The notes under the pieces are model-generated. The model saw only the letters and a program-made list of their open reading frames with translations. It had not been told where the DNA came from and did not search any database. Shown piece after piece: positions 1 through 11,152 of a DNA stretch of 64,000 bases. The DNA lies in contig JAAALK010000082.1 of NCBI GenBank assembly GCA_019279435.1, forward strand, positions 13,470,594 through 13,534,593, given 5' to 3'. A program made the position numbers and the translations under genes. Numbering within the stretch: the first letter of the stretch is position 1; every line of letters starts with the position of its first letter. The DNA is from Zizania palustris. Lineage: Eukaryota; Streptophyta; Magnoliopsida; Poales; Poaceae.

Positions 1-622
1 TCCAGTTCAAGTGGAGCATTGAAAGCAATCTTGATGATCAATGAATTTGTTGTTCTTTTCGTAATGCCAGGGGTTATTTGTTTGTTTACCTTATACTTTC
101 CAATCAAGCCAAGCCTATGCACGAAAGCCATCAGAAGCTTAAGGTGGTGATTTTTGCATACACTACACTATCCCAGTTCAGACCAATGTGCAATGGTAAG
201 CAGTCTAGAATAGAGTAGTGCGACAAACAAACCCACCTGGATCTTTTCACTTGTAGCATGCAAATCATGGAGTTTTGGATTTTAATTAAGTGAACAAGTT
301 GTTTAGCACTTGATGAATATCTATGAGTAATTAGAACAATTTTTCAAGTTGCAATGTTTAGCATCCAGAGAAAAGGAGTCTTGCTATCAAGCAGATAAAA
401 GATAGCTAAAACAGTCCTACCTAAACATGCTAGATTCAAGACTAAGCAGTGAGCATGATTTGATTTTGGAAAGAAAAATCATGCACATAATGTTTCATAC
501 ATATTAAATAGAGCTGAGCTGACATGATTTCATGAATTAAAATCAGGCATATAAGTGCAAGAGATGTAAATGCAATTTCACACAAAATGAGCATAAGCAA
601 GACAATCAAAATCTGCTCCCCC

Positions 623-1105
623 TCACAAAATGCCATAAGGGTGATAAACACCAAGTTCCCCACGCAAGTAGGCAAAACGAGAAGCATCGAGGGGTCTTGT
701 GAAAATATCGGCTAGATGGTGTTGGGTATCAACATATTGAAGTTCAATATCACCCTTCTCATTATGATCTCTGAGAAAATGATATCGCACATCAATGTGT
801 TTGGTTCTGGAATGCTGAACCGGGTTGTTTGCAATACAAATAGCACTAGTGTTATCACAGAAAAGTGGAACACTCTTATAATCTAACCCAAAATCCTGCA
901 AAGTGGAAACCATCCACAAAATCTGAGAGCAACAGCTAGCTGCAGCAACATATTCGGCCTCAGCCGTTGATTGTGCAACACTAGACTGTTTGCGGGAAGA
1001 CCGACAAACCAGTGAAGTACCCAGAAAATGACAAGTACCAGAGGTACTTTTCCTATCAATCCTACACCCAGCAAAGTCCGCATCGAAATAACCTCGAAGA
1101 CACAA
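623..1105 (-). pseudogene. copia RNase H domain (left copy)
   Basis: This 160-residue open stretch has the copia-type RNase H: DADFAGCRIDRKSTSG near the start, the STAEAEY motif, CDNTSAICIANNP, and the HIDVRYHFLRD segment typical of the C-terminal end of copia polyproteins. RNase H degrades the RNA strand of the RNA/DNA hybrid during reverse transcription. It belongs to the decayed polyprotein on this strand; the link to the RT region upstream (1205 onward) is disrupted by frame breaks. A near-identical plus-strand counterpart lies at 5325-5783. Confidence 0.85.
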
Positions 1106-1204
1106 AGAGGAAGACGCAGAATACCAAATGCCAAATTCGAGGGTATGTTTGAGATACCTGAGAATGCGCTTTACCGCTTGGTGGTGCGAAACTCATGGTG
1201 AAGC

Positions 1205-1980
1205 CTAAAAACGAGCGCATAGACACACTGCAAAGTGTATGTCCAGCCTCATAACAGTCAAGTAGAGGAGGGAGCCGATCATGCTTCTGAACTCCTTCTG
1301 ATCTACGGCTTCTCCATCCTCGTCAGGATCCAATGCTATCGAAGTAGACATCGGAGTAGCGGGGGGCTTCGCATCAGCCATGTCGAATTTCTTGAGCAAG
1401 TCCTTGGTGTACTTCGTCTGGTGGACGAATGTACCTTGTTTGCTTTGCTTGATTTGCAAACCAAGGAAAAACGTGAGTTCGCCCATCATGGACATCTCGA
1501 ACTCCCTGCTCATGGCATCTGCAAACTCGGCAACCAAAGAATGAGAAGAGCCACCAAAGATGATATCATCCACATAAATCTGGACTAGCAGGAAATCTTT
1601 GCCATGCTTGAGAGTGAATAGGGTTTTATCAACAGATCCCATCAAATACCCTCGCTCAAGCAGAAAAGACTTAAGTCTATCATACCATGCCCGAGGGGCC
1701 TGCTTGAGTCCATAAAGAGCCTTATGAAGTTTAAAAACTTTATGTGGGTATTTGGAGTTTTCAAAACCAGGGGGTTGTTTTACATAAACATCTTCGCCTA
1801 TGAAGCCATTTAGAAATGCACTTTTGACATCCATTTGATAGAGTTTGAATCCCCGGGATGTCGCAAAGGCAAGCAAAATCCTAATGGTCTCTAGACGCGC
1901 AACAGGTGCAAAAGTCTCAGTAAAATCAATCCATTCTAATTGAGAATAACCCTGAGCTACAAGTCTAGCCTTGTTTCTAA
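1205..1980 (-). pseudogene. copia reverse transcriptase domain (left copy)
   Basis: The open part (1205-1876, 223 residues) carries RVT_2 hallmarks: YQMDVKSAFLNG, HKALYGLKQAPRAWYDRL and the catalytic IYVDDIIFGG box. The frame extends upstream with interruptions toward 1980. It would copy element RNA into cDNA. It is followed by the RNase H at 623-1105 and preceded by integrase at 1981-3076. A matching copy in the opposite orientation starts at about 4392. It lacks an intact polyprotein context and is therefore inactive. Confidence 0.87.
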
Positions 1981-3076
1981 CTACAGTCCCATCCTCCCCT
2001 TGTTTGTTTTTGAAAATCCATTTTGTTCCAATGAATTAACATTTGGTGGAGGATCAACTAAAGTCCAGACTTGGTTTCTCTCAAAATTTTCAAGTTCTTC
2101 ATGCATGGCATTTATCCAACTAGAATCAGAAAGTGCATAACTAACATCTAAGGGCTCAAAAGAAGCAACAAAGGAGGAATCAATGAAATGAGCATGAGAA
2201 CGTGTTACCCTTTGATCAAACTCACCAATGATCTGCTCTGGAGGATGCATCCTTTGAACATGATGTGGAGTCTCACGGCGGGATGCTGTCTCCCCCTCAA
2301 CTTGTGCATTGGAGTGGTCCAAGATGACCGATGTTGAGGTAGTTGCTTCGGGACCTTGTGCCGAAGTAGTCGAAGCGGGGTCGGCTTCGGGGGTCGATGT
2401 TGAGGGTAGTAGGGGTTCATCCTCGAAATCTCCGGGATATTCTTCTTCGAAGATGGTCTGCTCCATGTCATGTTCATTTGCCTGTTCAAAGGTAGAACTA
2501 ACAGAGGGGGTTGATTCATCAAAAGTCACATCACATGACTTGATGATAGTGTTAGTTTCCAAATTATAAACACGATAAGAATGACCATGTGTAGTGTAAC
2601 CCAAAAAGATCCTGTCGGAAGAGCACGACTCAAATTTATCCAAATTTCCACGTTTTAGGATAAAGAAACAACAACCAAAGACTCAAAGATGAGTAACTTT
2701 GGGCTGTCTCCCAAAACATAGCTCATAAGATGTCAAGTTCAAAATTGAGCGCAAGAAGATTCGGTTTGAGATGTAGCAAGCCGTGTTCATGGCCTCAGCC
2801 TAGAATTTTCTTGGAGTCCTGTGCTCATCGAGCATCATCCTGTTGAGGAACCCGCGGAGCAGAGGATTGATGTTATATGTCGTGCTCCATGCAAAAGTCA
2901 ACAAAGAGATTGTTCTTGAACTCAGTGCCATTATCACTTCGAATGAATTTCAATGCACTAGGTAATTCAGTGAAAATTCTCAAAGCCAAGCTCCGAAAGT
3001 GTGAAAACACTTCATCCTTGCTGGCAAGAAAGAAGACCCAAGAGTAGCAAGAGAAATCATCGACAATGACTAACAC
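1981..3076 (-). pseudogene. copia integrase region (left copy)
   Basis: The integrase core is visible at 2873-3076, with VIVDDFS and IRSDNGTEF holding two of the DDE aspartates. The stretch meant to carry the third acidic residue appears deleted or frameshifted (around 2830-2872). The downstream part (1981-2643) is the acidic, low-complexity linker before RT, with the FLGYTTHGHSYRVYN segment found at the end of copia integrases. Integrase inserts element cDNA into the chromosome. The loss around the catalytic glutamate makes this copy nonfunctional. Confidence 0.82.
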
Positions 3077-3136
3077 ATACCACTTGCCGCCTAAAGAACT
3101 AACCCGAGAAGGACCTACAGTGTCTATGTGGAGAAG

Positions 3137-3727
3137 TTATCCGGGTCGTTCAGTCATCACCGTGGTGACTGGCGAGTAAGAAGCGGCAATCATTTTTCCA
3201 TGTCGACATGGAGCGCAAACTAAATTCTTCTCAAACTTGAGCTTGGGCAATCCTCGGATCAGACCTAGGGCACTCAGACGTGTGAGCAACTCAAAGCTCA
3301 TATGCCCTAGTCTCTTATGCCACTTCCAAAGCTCAGAAGTAGAATGTGCAACAAGACAATGAGAAGAACTAAATGACCCAGAAAAATCAGCTCCAAAAAC
3401 TCTCCCAACTCTAAAGATCTTACAAACCACAACGCCATCAGAATTGAGTACTTGCGAAGTATCACGATGGAATCGCACTTCGAAGCCCTCATCAAGCAAT
3501 TGAGATACAGAAAGCAAATTGTATCCCAAGTTTTCAACCAAAGCAACATCTTTGAGAGTGAAATTCGAGTTGATTCTTATCACACCTTTACCTTTCACTC
3601 TACTCCTTCGATTGTTGCCAAAGGTGATATGTTCCTTTTGCTTAGTTGTGGTGAGGCTGGAGAACCATGCTGCATCTCTGGTCATGTGGCGCGAACAACC
3701 GGAGTCCATGATCCACGTGCCCTCCAA
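3137..3727 (-). pseudogene. copia protease active site and gag-pre-integrase (left copy)
   Basis: The 196-residue frame starts with WIMDSGCSRHMT, where DSG is the aspartic protease active site. It continues to the gag-pre-integrase zinc region, with H in KWHKRLGHMS and a C-x2-C in CAPCRHGK, which is the HHCC integrase N-terminal finger. It lies between the gag remnant (3935-4372) and the integrase core (2873-3076). No frame joins it cleanly to either neighbour. Confidence 0.82.
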
Positions 3728-3934
3728 GCCTCGGTCCGGCGCCTACACATGATAAGAAAATCTTGATCACTTAGTGCTGAGGTGAGTGAATACATGACGA
3801 GACATCCAGCACTGAGTGATACGAGTAGTAGGCATAGTAAAAATAGACTGTCTACGCACAGGATAATCAGAATGATGCAAAGTGCGAGGTCTACCTACAT
3901 GATGTATCCCAAATGCATGATGAGGTCTCCTACT

Positions 3935-4372
3935 CTATCGAGGTACAAAGCTACTCGCCTGGGGTCTACCACCATATGGAACATGGTGTACACCTCGAGG
4001 AGCAAAACCTCTCCGAGAAGTACGAGGAGCCTCGAAAACAGGACGAGAGAAAAACTCAGACTCATGCATACCTAAAGATGGGTAGTGCATGTTCTGGAAC
4101 CTCATCGCCTGAGAGCGTCGCCCATCCTTGATGCGACGAAAATAGAACCCAACCAAGTGACCCGCCCTCTGATAGTAGGAACAATGAAAAACTCTCCTAG
4201 GGGTACTCACATGGGTAATAGGAGCAATCCTCACAGGCTCCTTGGGCTTCTGCTGAGTGGTTTTCTTGGGAGGAATTTTCTTTGCAGGAGGAGTGATTTT
4301 CTTTGGAGTTCGGGTAGGCTTTTTGGCTGATGGAGTGTCTAACAGAGCTCTCTCTTTCTCTAAGGTAACCAC
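3935..4372 (-). pseudogene. copia gag tail with decayed zinc knuckle (left copy)
   Basis: This 145-residue frame has a lysine/proline-rich stretch followed by CSYYQRAGHLVGFYFRRIKD, which resembles a CCHC knuckle in which the second and last cysteines are replaced by Y and F. Gag packages element RNA in the virus-like particle. The position directly upstream of the protease segment fits. It ends at the head-to-head junction near 4390, so the N-terminal half of gag is missing. Confidence 0.6.
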
Positions 4373-4390
4373 AGAGCTCTCTCTTTCTCT
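4343..4390. repeat. Short direct repeat at the head-to-head junction
   Basis: A 19-base motif beginning CAGAGCTCTCTC occurs at 4343-4361 and again at 4372-4390, immediately before the second copia copy begins. Such a short repeat at a rearrangement breakpoint fits template switching or end joining with filler DNA, but no mechanism is proven. Confidence 0.7.
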
Positions 4391-4446
4391 CTTTCAAAAA
4401 CAAACAAGGGGAGGATGGGACTGTAGTTAGAAACAAGGCTAGACTT

Positions 4447-5312
4447 GTGGCTCAGGGTTATTCTCAATTAGAACGGATTGATTTTACTAAGACTTTTGCA
4501 CCTGTTGCTCGTCTTGAGGCCATTAGGATTTTACTTGCATTTGTGGCATCCCGTGGTTTCAAACTTTATCAAATGGATGTCAAAAATGCTTTTCTTAATG
4601 GTTTCATAGGCGAAGATGTTTATGTAAAACAACCCCTAGATTTGAAAACCCCAAATACCCGCATAAAGTCCTTAAACTTCATAAGGCTCTTTATGGACTC
4701 AAGAAGGCCCCTCGGGCTTGGTATGATAAAATTAAGTCTTTTCTGCTTGAGCGGGGGTATTTGATGGGATCTATTGATAAAACCCTGTTCATTCTCAAGT
4801 ATGGCAAAGATTTCCTCCTAGTCCAGATTTATGTGGATGATATCATCTTTGGTGGCTCTTCTCATTCTTTGGTTGCCGAGTTTGCAGATGCCATGAACAG
4901 GGAGTTCAAGATGTCCATGATTGGCGAACTCACATTTTTCCTTGGTTTGCAAATCAAGAAAAGCAAACAAGGTACATTCGTCCACCAGACAAAGTACACC
5001 AAGGACCTGCTCAAGAAGTTCAACATGGCTGATGTGAAGCCCCTCGCTACTCCGATGGCTACTTCGATAGCACTGGATCCCGACGAGGATAGAGAAGTCA
5101 TATATAAGAAGGAGTTTTGGAGCATGATCGGCTCACTCCTCTACTTGACGGCTCTGAGGCCAGACATACACTTCACAGTGTGTCTGTGCGCTCATTTTCA
5201 GGCTTCGCCCCATGCTTCGCACCGCCAAGCGGTAAAGCGCATTCTCAGGTATCTCAAGCATACCCTCGAATTTGGCATTTGGTATTCTACGTCTTCCTCT
5301 TTGTGTCTTTGA
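4447..5312 (+). pseudogene. copia reverse transcriptase domain (right copy)
   Basis: Two overlapping frames, 4447-4764 and 4761-5312, together cover the same RT segments as the left copy. The first has FAPVARLEAIRILLAF and YQMDVKNAFLNG; the second has IYVDDIIFGG and LTFFLGLQIK. A frameshift within the ALYGLKQAPRAW region (about 4640-4760) separates them. It joins directly to RNase H at 5325. It is inactive, with no upstream polyprotein. Confidence 0.86.
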
Positions 5313-5324
5313 CACTATTCGGAT

Positions 5325-5783
5325 GTGGATTTTCCTGGGTGTAGGATTGATAGGAAAAGTACCTCCAGTACTTGTCATTTTCTGGGTACTTCACTAGTTT
5401 GCTGGTCTTCCCACAAACAGTCTAGTGTTGCACAATCAACAGCTGAGGCCGAATATGTTGCGGCAGCTAGCTATTGCTCTCAGATTTTGTGGATGGTTTC
5501 CACTTTGTGGGATTTTGGGTTAGACTATAAGAGTGTTCCACTTTTCTTTGACAACACTAGTGCTATTTGTATTGCAAACAACCCGGTTCAGCATTCTAGA
5601 ACAAAACACATTGATGTACGGTATCATTTTCTTAGAGATCACAATGAGAAGGGTGATATTGAACTTCAATATGTTGATACCCAACACCAGCTAGCCGATA
5701 TTTTCATAAAAACCCTCGATGCTTCATGTTTCGCCTACTTGCGTGGGGAACTTGGTGTTTGTCACCCTTACAACATTCTGTGA
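5325..5783 (+). pseudogene. copia RNase H domain (right copy)
   Basis: This 152-residue frame matches the left-copy RNase H nearly residue for residue, with the STAEAEY and HIDVRYHFLRD motifs. A short gap at about 5312-5325 with a stop separates it from RT. It ends at a TGA just before a noncoding tail of about 600 bases that leads to the PPT and LTR. Confidence 0.85.
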
Positions 5784-6385
5784 GGGGGAGCACATTTTCA
5801 CTGATATGCATATGCTCATTGTGTGTGAAATTGCATTTACATGTTTTGCACTAATATGCCTTGTTTTAATTTATGTAATCATGTCAGCTCAGCTTCATTT
5901 AATATGTCTGATACATTTTGTGCATGATTTTTCTTTCCAAAATCAAATCGTGCTCACTGCTTAGTCTTGAATCTACCATGTTTAGGAATGACTGCTTTAG
6001 CTATCTTGTATCTGCTTGATAGCAAGAATCCTTTTCACTGGATGCAAAAATTACACCTTAAAAAATTATATTGCTTACTCATGGATATTCTTCAAGTGAT
6101 AAATAATTTGTTCACTTATTAAAAAAGTTTGTTTGTCGCACTACTTTATTCTAGACTGCTTACCATTGCACCTTGGTATGAACTAGGATAATTTAGTTTA
6201 TGCCAAAATCACTGCCTTAAGCTTCTGATGGATTTCTTGCCTAGGCCTGGCTTGATTGTAAAGTATAAGGTAGACGAACAAATAACCCATGGCATTATGA
6301 AAAGAATAGCAAGTATAAATTTATTGTCAATCAAGTTTGCTTTCAATACTCCACTTGAACTTGAATTTGGTTGTCAATGCACTCA

Positions 6386-6398
6386 TCAAGGGGGAGAT
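6386..6398 (+). other. Polypurine tract of the right copia copy
   Basis: TCAAGGGGGAGAT lies immediately before the predicted LTR start (TGAGAAACC at 6399). This is the usual position and composition of a copia PPT, which primes plus-strand DNA synthesis. The matching tract of the left copy would lie outside the window. Confidence 0.72.
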
Positions 6399-7056
6399 TG
6401 AGAAACCAAGGGTTGGTTTCGAAGTCTGTGATGAGTGATTGACAGATTATATCATCTGATTCGAAAGGGTCCCTCCGAAGGGGTTCGAGGTTGTTTCACC
6501 GAAGGGTTCGGTTGTTGCGGCTGTTGCAGCGGAGTGTGACTGTCGGAGGGGTCCGACTGTACACGATGACTTTGTCGTACCGAAGGGTTCGGTACTTTGG
6601 GCGGTACACTGGAGTGTGTACCGGAGGTTGTTTACCCGGAGAGGTCTTCGGGGTACTGGATACACTTGTTTGTCTGTGTGTAGTGCGCAAGTGACCCTCA
6701 AGGCGATGGACGGTTCGCAGCAGGTGAATCTGAGTCAACCAGGAGGCTTGATTCTAGGCGAGTGAGGAGCTCGGTCATGGAGGCTGCAGTGGGTCAAGGT
6801 CGGTCCTCGGGTCAAGGTGCGCCAGGCGAATGTAGAGAGTGCGGAGCGTGGCTCCGGCTGAAGGTACCCTGAGATGAAGTCCTTGGAGGCGAGGCACTTC
6901 GAAGGGCACTCCGAAAGGAGTGACTTCAAAGTATGGTGGACAAAGTCCTCAGCAATGAGGCAAGGTGTTCGAAGTGTGCTCCGGATGGAGGCACTCGAAG
7001 GTTCACCCGACGGAGGTCTCAGAAGTCGAGGTGCATCGAAGGCATGGTCCGGGTGA

Positions 7057-7188
7057 CACTACTACAAAGCGACACTGTAGCGGCGGGCAAAATCGACCTA
7101 TAGTGGCGGGCATCCAGTCCGCCACTGCTCTAACGCCACTGCTCTAACGCCACTGCTATCGCTATAGCGGCGGGCAAAATCGACCTAT
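7057..7188 (+). mobile_element. Probable CACTA (En/Spm) terminal fragment
   Basis: It starts CACTACTACAAAG, like a CACTA terminus. A 24-base subterminal motif beginning TAGCGGCGGG is present at 7078-7101 and repeated at 7165-7188. Between them are GCCACTGCT repeats. No opposite terminus is visible, so this is a truncated end or a very small derivative sitting inside the copia LTR. Confidence 0.5.
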
Positions 7189-7264
7189 GAGGTTCGTCGA
7201 GGACTGTGCTCGGGGAAAGTCACTACGATAAAGTGCTCATGGAATGCTTCATGCGGAGGCCTTG

Positions 7265-10200
7265 TGTAACACCCCAAATTTTCAAAACAATAAAAATATT
7301 ATTAAATTCAATTTCTTGGAATTTATATTTCTGAAAATACTTTTAATACTCTTTTATACCCTTTTGAACTACAACATAGAGTAGATGGCCAAACCAGGAG
7401 CTGAAAATTTTTGTATAGACTCCCAAGGCCAAGAAATATTTTTGAGAATTTTTACAAATTTTTAACCACTTTGGAAATGCCCCAAAAGGTTTAATCTATT
7501 TTCTGCAATTGTTTTTAATCAGAAAATAATTTCGAACAGTAATGGGCACCCTCCCCCCTTTCTCTCTCTCCCGGCCGGCCCAGCCCGTTCTATCGCGTGC
7601 CTTAGACTGACAACCCGGCCCCACCTGTCGGCGCCGAATTCCTCCCCTCGCGCGCGAACCTGACACCGCGGCCCCACCCGTCAGTCGCCACCCCGCTCGC
7701 TCGCGCCCGCTGGCCAGTAGGCCCCACCTGTCAGCTTCGCCCTCAACCTCGCGCCAGGCCCCCCCTAATCCCGCCGGCGAGAACCTCGCCTCGGATCCGC
7801 TCGCCGGCTCCCCCTCCCGTTAAACCGACGCCGACCATTAACTCCCCGAGGCCCACCGCTCATTTAAACCCATAAAGGCACGCGTTTAAGCCCCCGGGAA
7901 CGCAGCTCCGTGCATGGCCGAGCCCTCGCCGGCGACTTAAAACTCTCCCCCGGCTTTCCTTGCATACGAGCCCCTCCGACGCCTTATTTAAACCCCCCTG
8001 CCTCCGCCGCGCTCGACCCCCACACCCTCGCAACCCTGGACCAAACAGAGCGCCCGTAGTTCACTTTTTAGCGCACTCCTTCGGTTCCGCCTCCAGCCAC
8101 CGCTCACCGTCGCCGGGACCCCTCTCCGTCTGCACCGACCGCACCGCCGTGACCGCCAGGACCTCACCAACCCCGGCCACCGCTCCATCGACGACGAACC
8201 TCGCCGGATCGCCGTCCCCGCCGAGGAACCGAGAACCTTCACCGCCACCGCTCGTCGCCGGCCTCACCCCGTCGACCCCGGACCACCGCAAGGGTACCCT
8301 TTTGTTCCCCTCGGTACCCCCTTTCCGTTTTTAGTCCTAGCTAGACTAGATAACCCTCGACCTCGCCGGAATCGCTCACCGTCGCATCACCGGAGTCGGG
8401 GAAGAAGGGGTACTTTACCGCCCCGACACGCACTGTGCCGGATTCAATCCTGGCCGTGCGATCCAGATCCAAAGCTTAGGATTAAATCATCTGTTCGGTT
8501 TAATCCGGGCCGTCGGATCTGAGTGAAGCGGTACGGTGCGATCTCACGTGTTCGTTTTCATTTAAAACCAGCGTGCGATCTCGTGCGTCCACGTAGTACC
8601 CCTTCGAACGTTTTAATCCTGGTCGTTCGTGGTCACTTACGCGCCCCGCCTCGCCCTCGCGCGTCGGATCTGGATCCGACGGTCCAGATCGACCCGGCGC
8701 ACGCGCACAGTGCGCGGGTTCACCGTGAGCCTGGCTCACCGTGGACCCGAGGGATTTAAAATTTGAAAATAAATTCCAGAAAAGGTTTAAAACTTGTAAA
8801 ATTCATATCTGGCGCATTTGAACTCTAAAAATTGCCATTCCAATTTCAGAAAATCCATAATATTATTCTCTACATGTTTATGCAATAAAAACAGTAGGGT
8901 TACTTTCACTATTTCATGTTTATTTAAATGAACATTTAAATACCCTAGGGTTAAAAATGTATGTTTAATTATTTAAATTCCAGTGAAGTTTATATTCATT
9001 TATTTTCTGTTGATAGGAACAAAACACTAAGTTTTCTATGAAGCTTTCATTTTGAATTTATTAGAGAACTTAAAAATGAGGATAACCCCTTTTAAAACCC
9101 CTTTCTAAAAAGGACTACTTTTTAAATTCCTTTAAAATTTATTTTTGAGATAAACCACAGAACCTTAACAATGGAAATTATTTTATTTTTATTTTTAATC
9201 AAACCAACTGTAACTTATGTGCTTATAATGTATTGTTATATTATTTGATTGAATGTGTTCTTCTTGTTTTACTTTATTATATTAAAAAGACTACGACGTC
9301 GCCGAGGAGCCGGAATACTTCCCGGAAGTCCCTCCTTCGCCTTTCGCTGAACAAGGCAAGTCACCAAACCAATCTTTTGAGCATATTGAACCCATGTTTG
9401 ATTAAACTATCGCTAAAACACATAGGTTATATATGCATTAGTCAAATGAACCCTTACATTATATTTAATTAGGATCCCCCGACCTTGATGTGCAACCCAA
9501 GCCATGCTATCTCGCCTAACCTCCTTGTCACCATATGATCAATGATATTAGCTAGTGTCCAATGTATTGACACGATCGCTATAGGATAAAAATGAGTCGT
9601 AGCAAAATGGTTCTATTATATGATCCCCGTTACTTCTTATCCTTGGAAATTCTGTTGGTGATGAGTTATGGTTGTGAGTGTATGCATGGTGGGTTCCGGG
9701 TGCAAGCTAGGGCATTGGTCGGTAGCACCCGGGGCACTATAAGGACCGGTCTGAGGGATCCGTTGCAATACACTTACGTACTAACCACAAGTCTAGTGGG
9801 TAAGTCCTAACTAAGGTATGGGTTGTTCCAAACCGAGGCCACCATTTGGAGATGGGTCAAGTTGCACCTGCAGGTGACTTGTACCAATGTGGCGCAAAAG
9901 GGGGTGCGACGTTAGCCGGGATGCGGCCCGGCGCGCCGGCGAAACCTAGAGCGGGTGGTTATCGCTTGGAACATCTCATATTGAGGTTTTGGCACGAGTT
10001 CCCGTGAAATGGGTCATCTCGTTTGGGATGAGTGCGTGCCTTGTGGGTACAGTAGTACATCTCTGATCAGAGTCTAAAATCTTTTCGAAAAGCCGAGCCC
10101 ACGGTCAAGGGCGGGTTGCGTGACATCCCCCAGTTAGTTTACTTTGAGTATGAATGTGCATGATGGATTGACATGTAAGGACCGTTGAGCGAGGTGGGGC

Positions 10201-10656
10201 TGACTGTACCCCTCGAGTTAGTTGATGTTGATGATGTTCATGTTTACTTTCCGCATGATTAAAATATGATTACACTAAATGCAATAACTGCAACTGCACT
10301 TTTCCGCAATGTTAGCCATTATCCTTCCTTGTTTATTATCCTGCATTATTATTTGCATTTGCGGTGGCTTGTTGAGTACTTTTTGTACTCATACCCGTTG
10401 GACCCCACAGAGGATGCTTACTTTGAGGACGGTCTGGAGTAGCGACCCAGTCGAGAAGAAAGATCCTGAAGAAGATGTTCGTCATGCCGTTGTTTAATTA
10501 TTTTATTACTGTTTTTACTAAAACTTTGATGTAATAAATATGGTCTGCGTACCATGGATATTGTCGTATGTTCGTTGTCGCATGATGGACCTCTTGTATT
10601 ATTGTGTTTCTATGGAAATTCAATAATGTCTCGATTTGATAAATCGGGGTGCTACA
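7265..10656 (+). repeat. Solo LTR of a Ty3/gypsy element with 5-bp TSD
   Basis: It begins TGTAACACCCCAAATT and ends AAATCGGGGTGCTACA, so it has TG...CA ends with short inverted termini. CCTTG stands at 7260-7264 and again at 10657-10661, a perfect target duplication. No internal coding domain lies inside the 3392 bases, so this is a solo LTR from intra-element recombination. It includes a GC-rich segment at about 7550-8750 and AT-rich flanks. The TGTAACACCCC start and large size resemble Tekay/Del-type chromoviruses; the family call is inference. Confidence 0.88.
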
Positions 10657-11142
10657 CCTTGGACGAAGGAGGGACTTCGAAGGGTGGTACTCCGAAGGTG
10701 GGGCTTCAAAGTGTGGTTGTCTTGAAGTACTTCGGCCATGAATGGTTTCGGTACACGGACTGACGGAGTTCAAGCTGGGAGGAGCTGAAAAGTTGTGGTG
10801 GTTCACTCCGAAGGTGATGGCACGAAGGCTCAAGGGCTTTGACGGCTTCGGCTTAAAACCGTCACTATATCGAAGGCTGACTTCGGTGAAGCGAAGGCCA
10901 TCAGGCTCAAGGCTTCTCACCGAAGCTATCGCACCCCTCGCGTGTGAAGGGGGCTTCAGAAGACTCCAAAACTGCAAAGGTTGATCGTGTCTACTCTGCA
11001 AAAGCTGATGCAGTCTCCTCTGCGAAGCTGACAAAAGAAGCCTCCAAATAAAGTAGACTACCATCTGTACCCCTATTCTGATGAGAAAAAATCAGTGTAA
11101 ACCCTAGGGGTAAAGTAGTCTATTCATAGGGCTGAATAGTGC

Positions 11143-11152
11143 CTATAAATAG
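11143..11152 (+). promoter_or_regulatory. TATA box of the copia LTR
   Basis: CTATAAATAG sits about 780 bases before the inferred LTR 3' end and in the element's sense orientation, a plausible position for the U3/R promoter. Confidence 0.55.

Larger units (their letters stand above)
1..4390 (-). mobile_element. Partial Ty1/copia (SIRE-like) element, minus strand
   Basis: Reading right to left, the domains are a gag tail, protease, gag-pre-integrase, integrase, reverse transcriptase and RNase H, which is copia order. The RNase H end lies near 623, and a noncoding 3' segment runs to the left edge of the window, so the PPT and 3' LTR of this copy must lie outside. Upstream it stops at about 4390 within gag, where it abuts a second, oppositely oriented copy. 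The reading frame is broken in several places, so the copy is dead. The RT sequence and the long LTR of the sister copy suggest the SIRE/Maximus lineage; that lineage call is inference. Confidence 0.88.

Noticed and set aside
7960..8334. A 124-codon proline-rich frame
   Set aside because: It lies in the GC-rich part of a solo LTR and has low-complexity composition only.
10498..11064. A 188-codon minus-strand frame
   Set aside because: It spans the end of one LTR and the resumed part of another, so it cannot be an ancestral gene.
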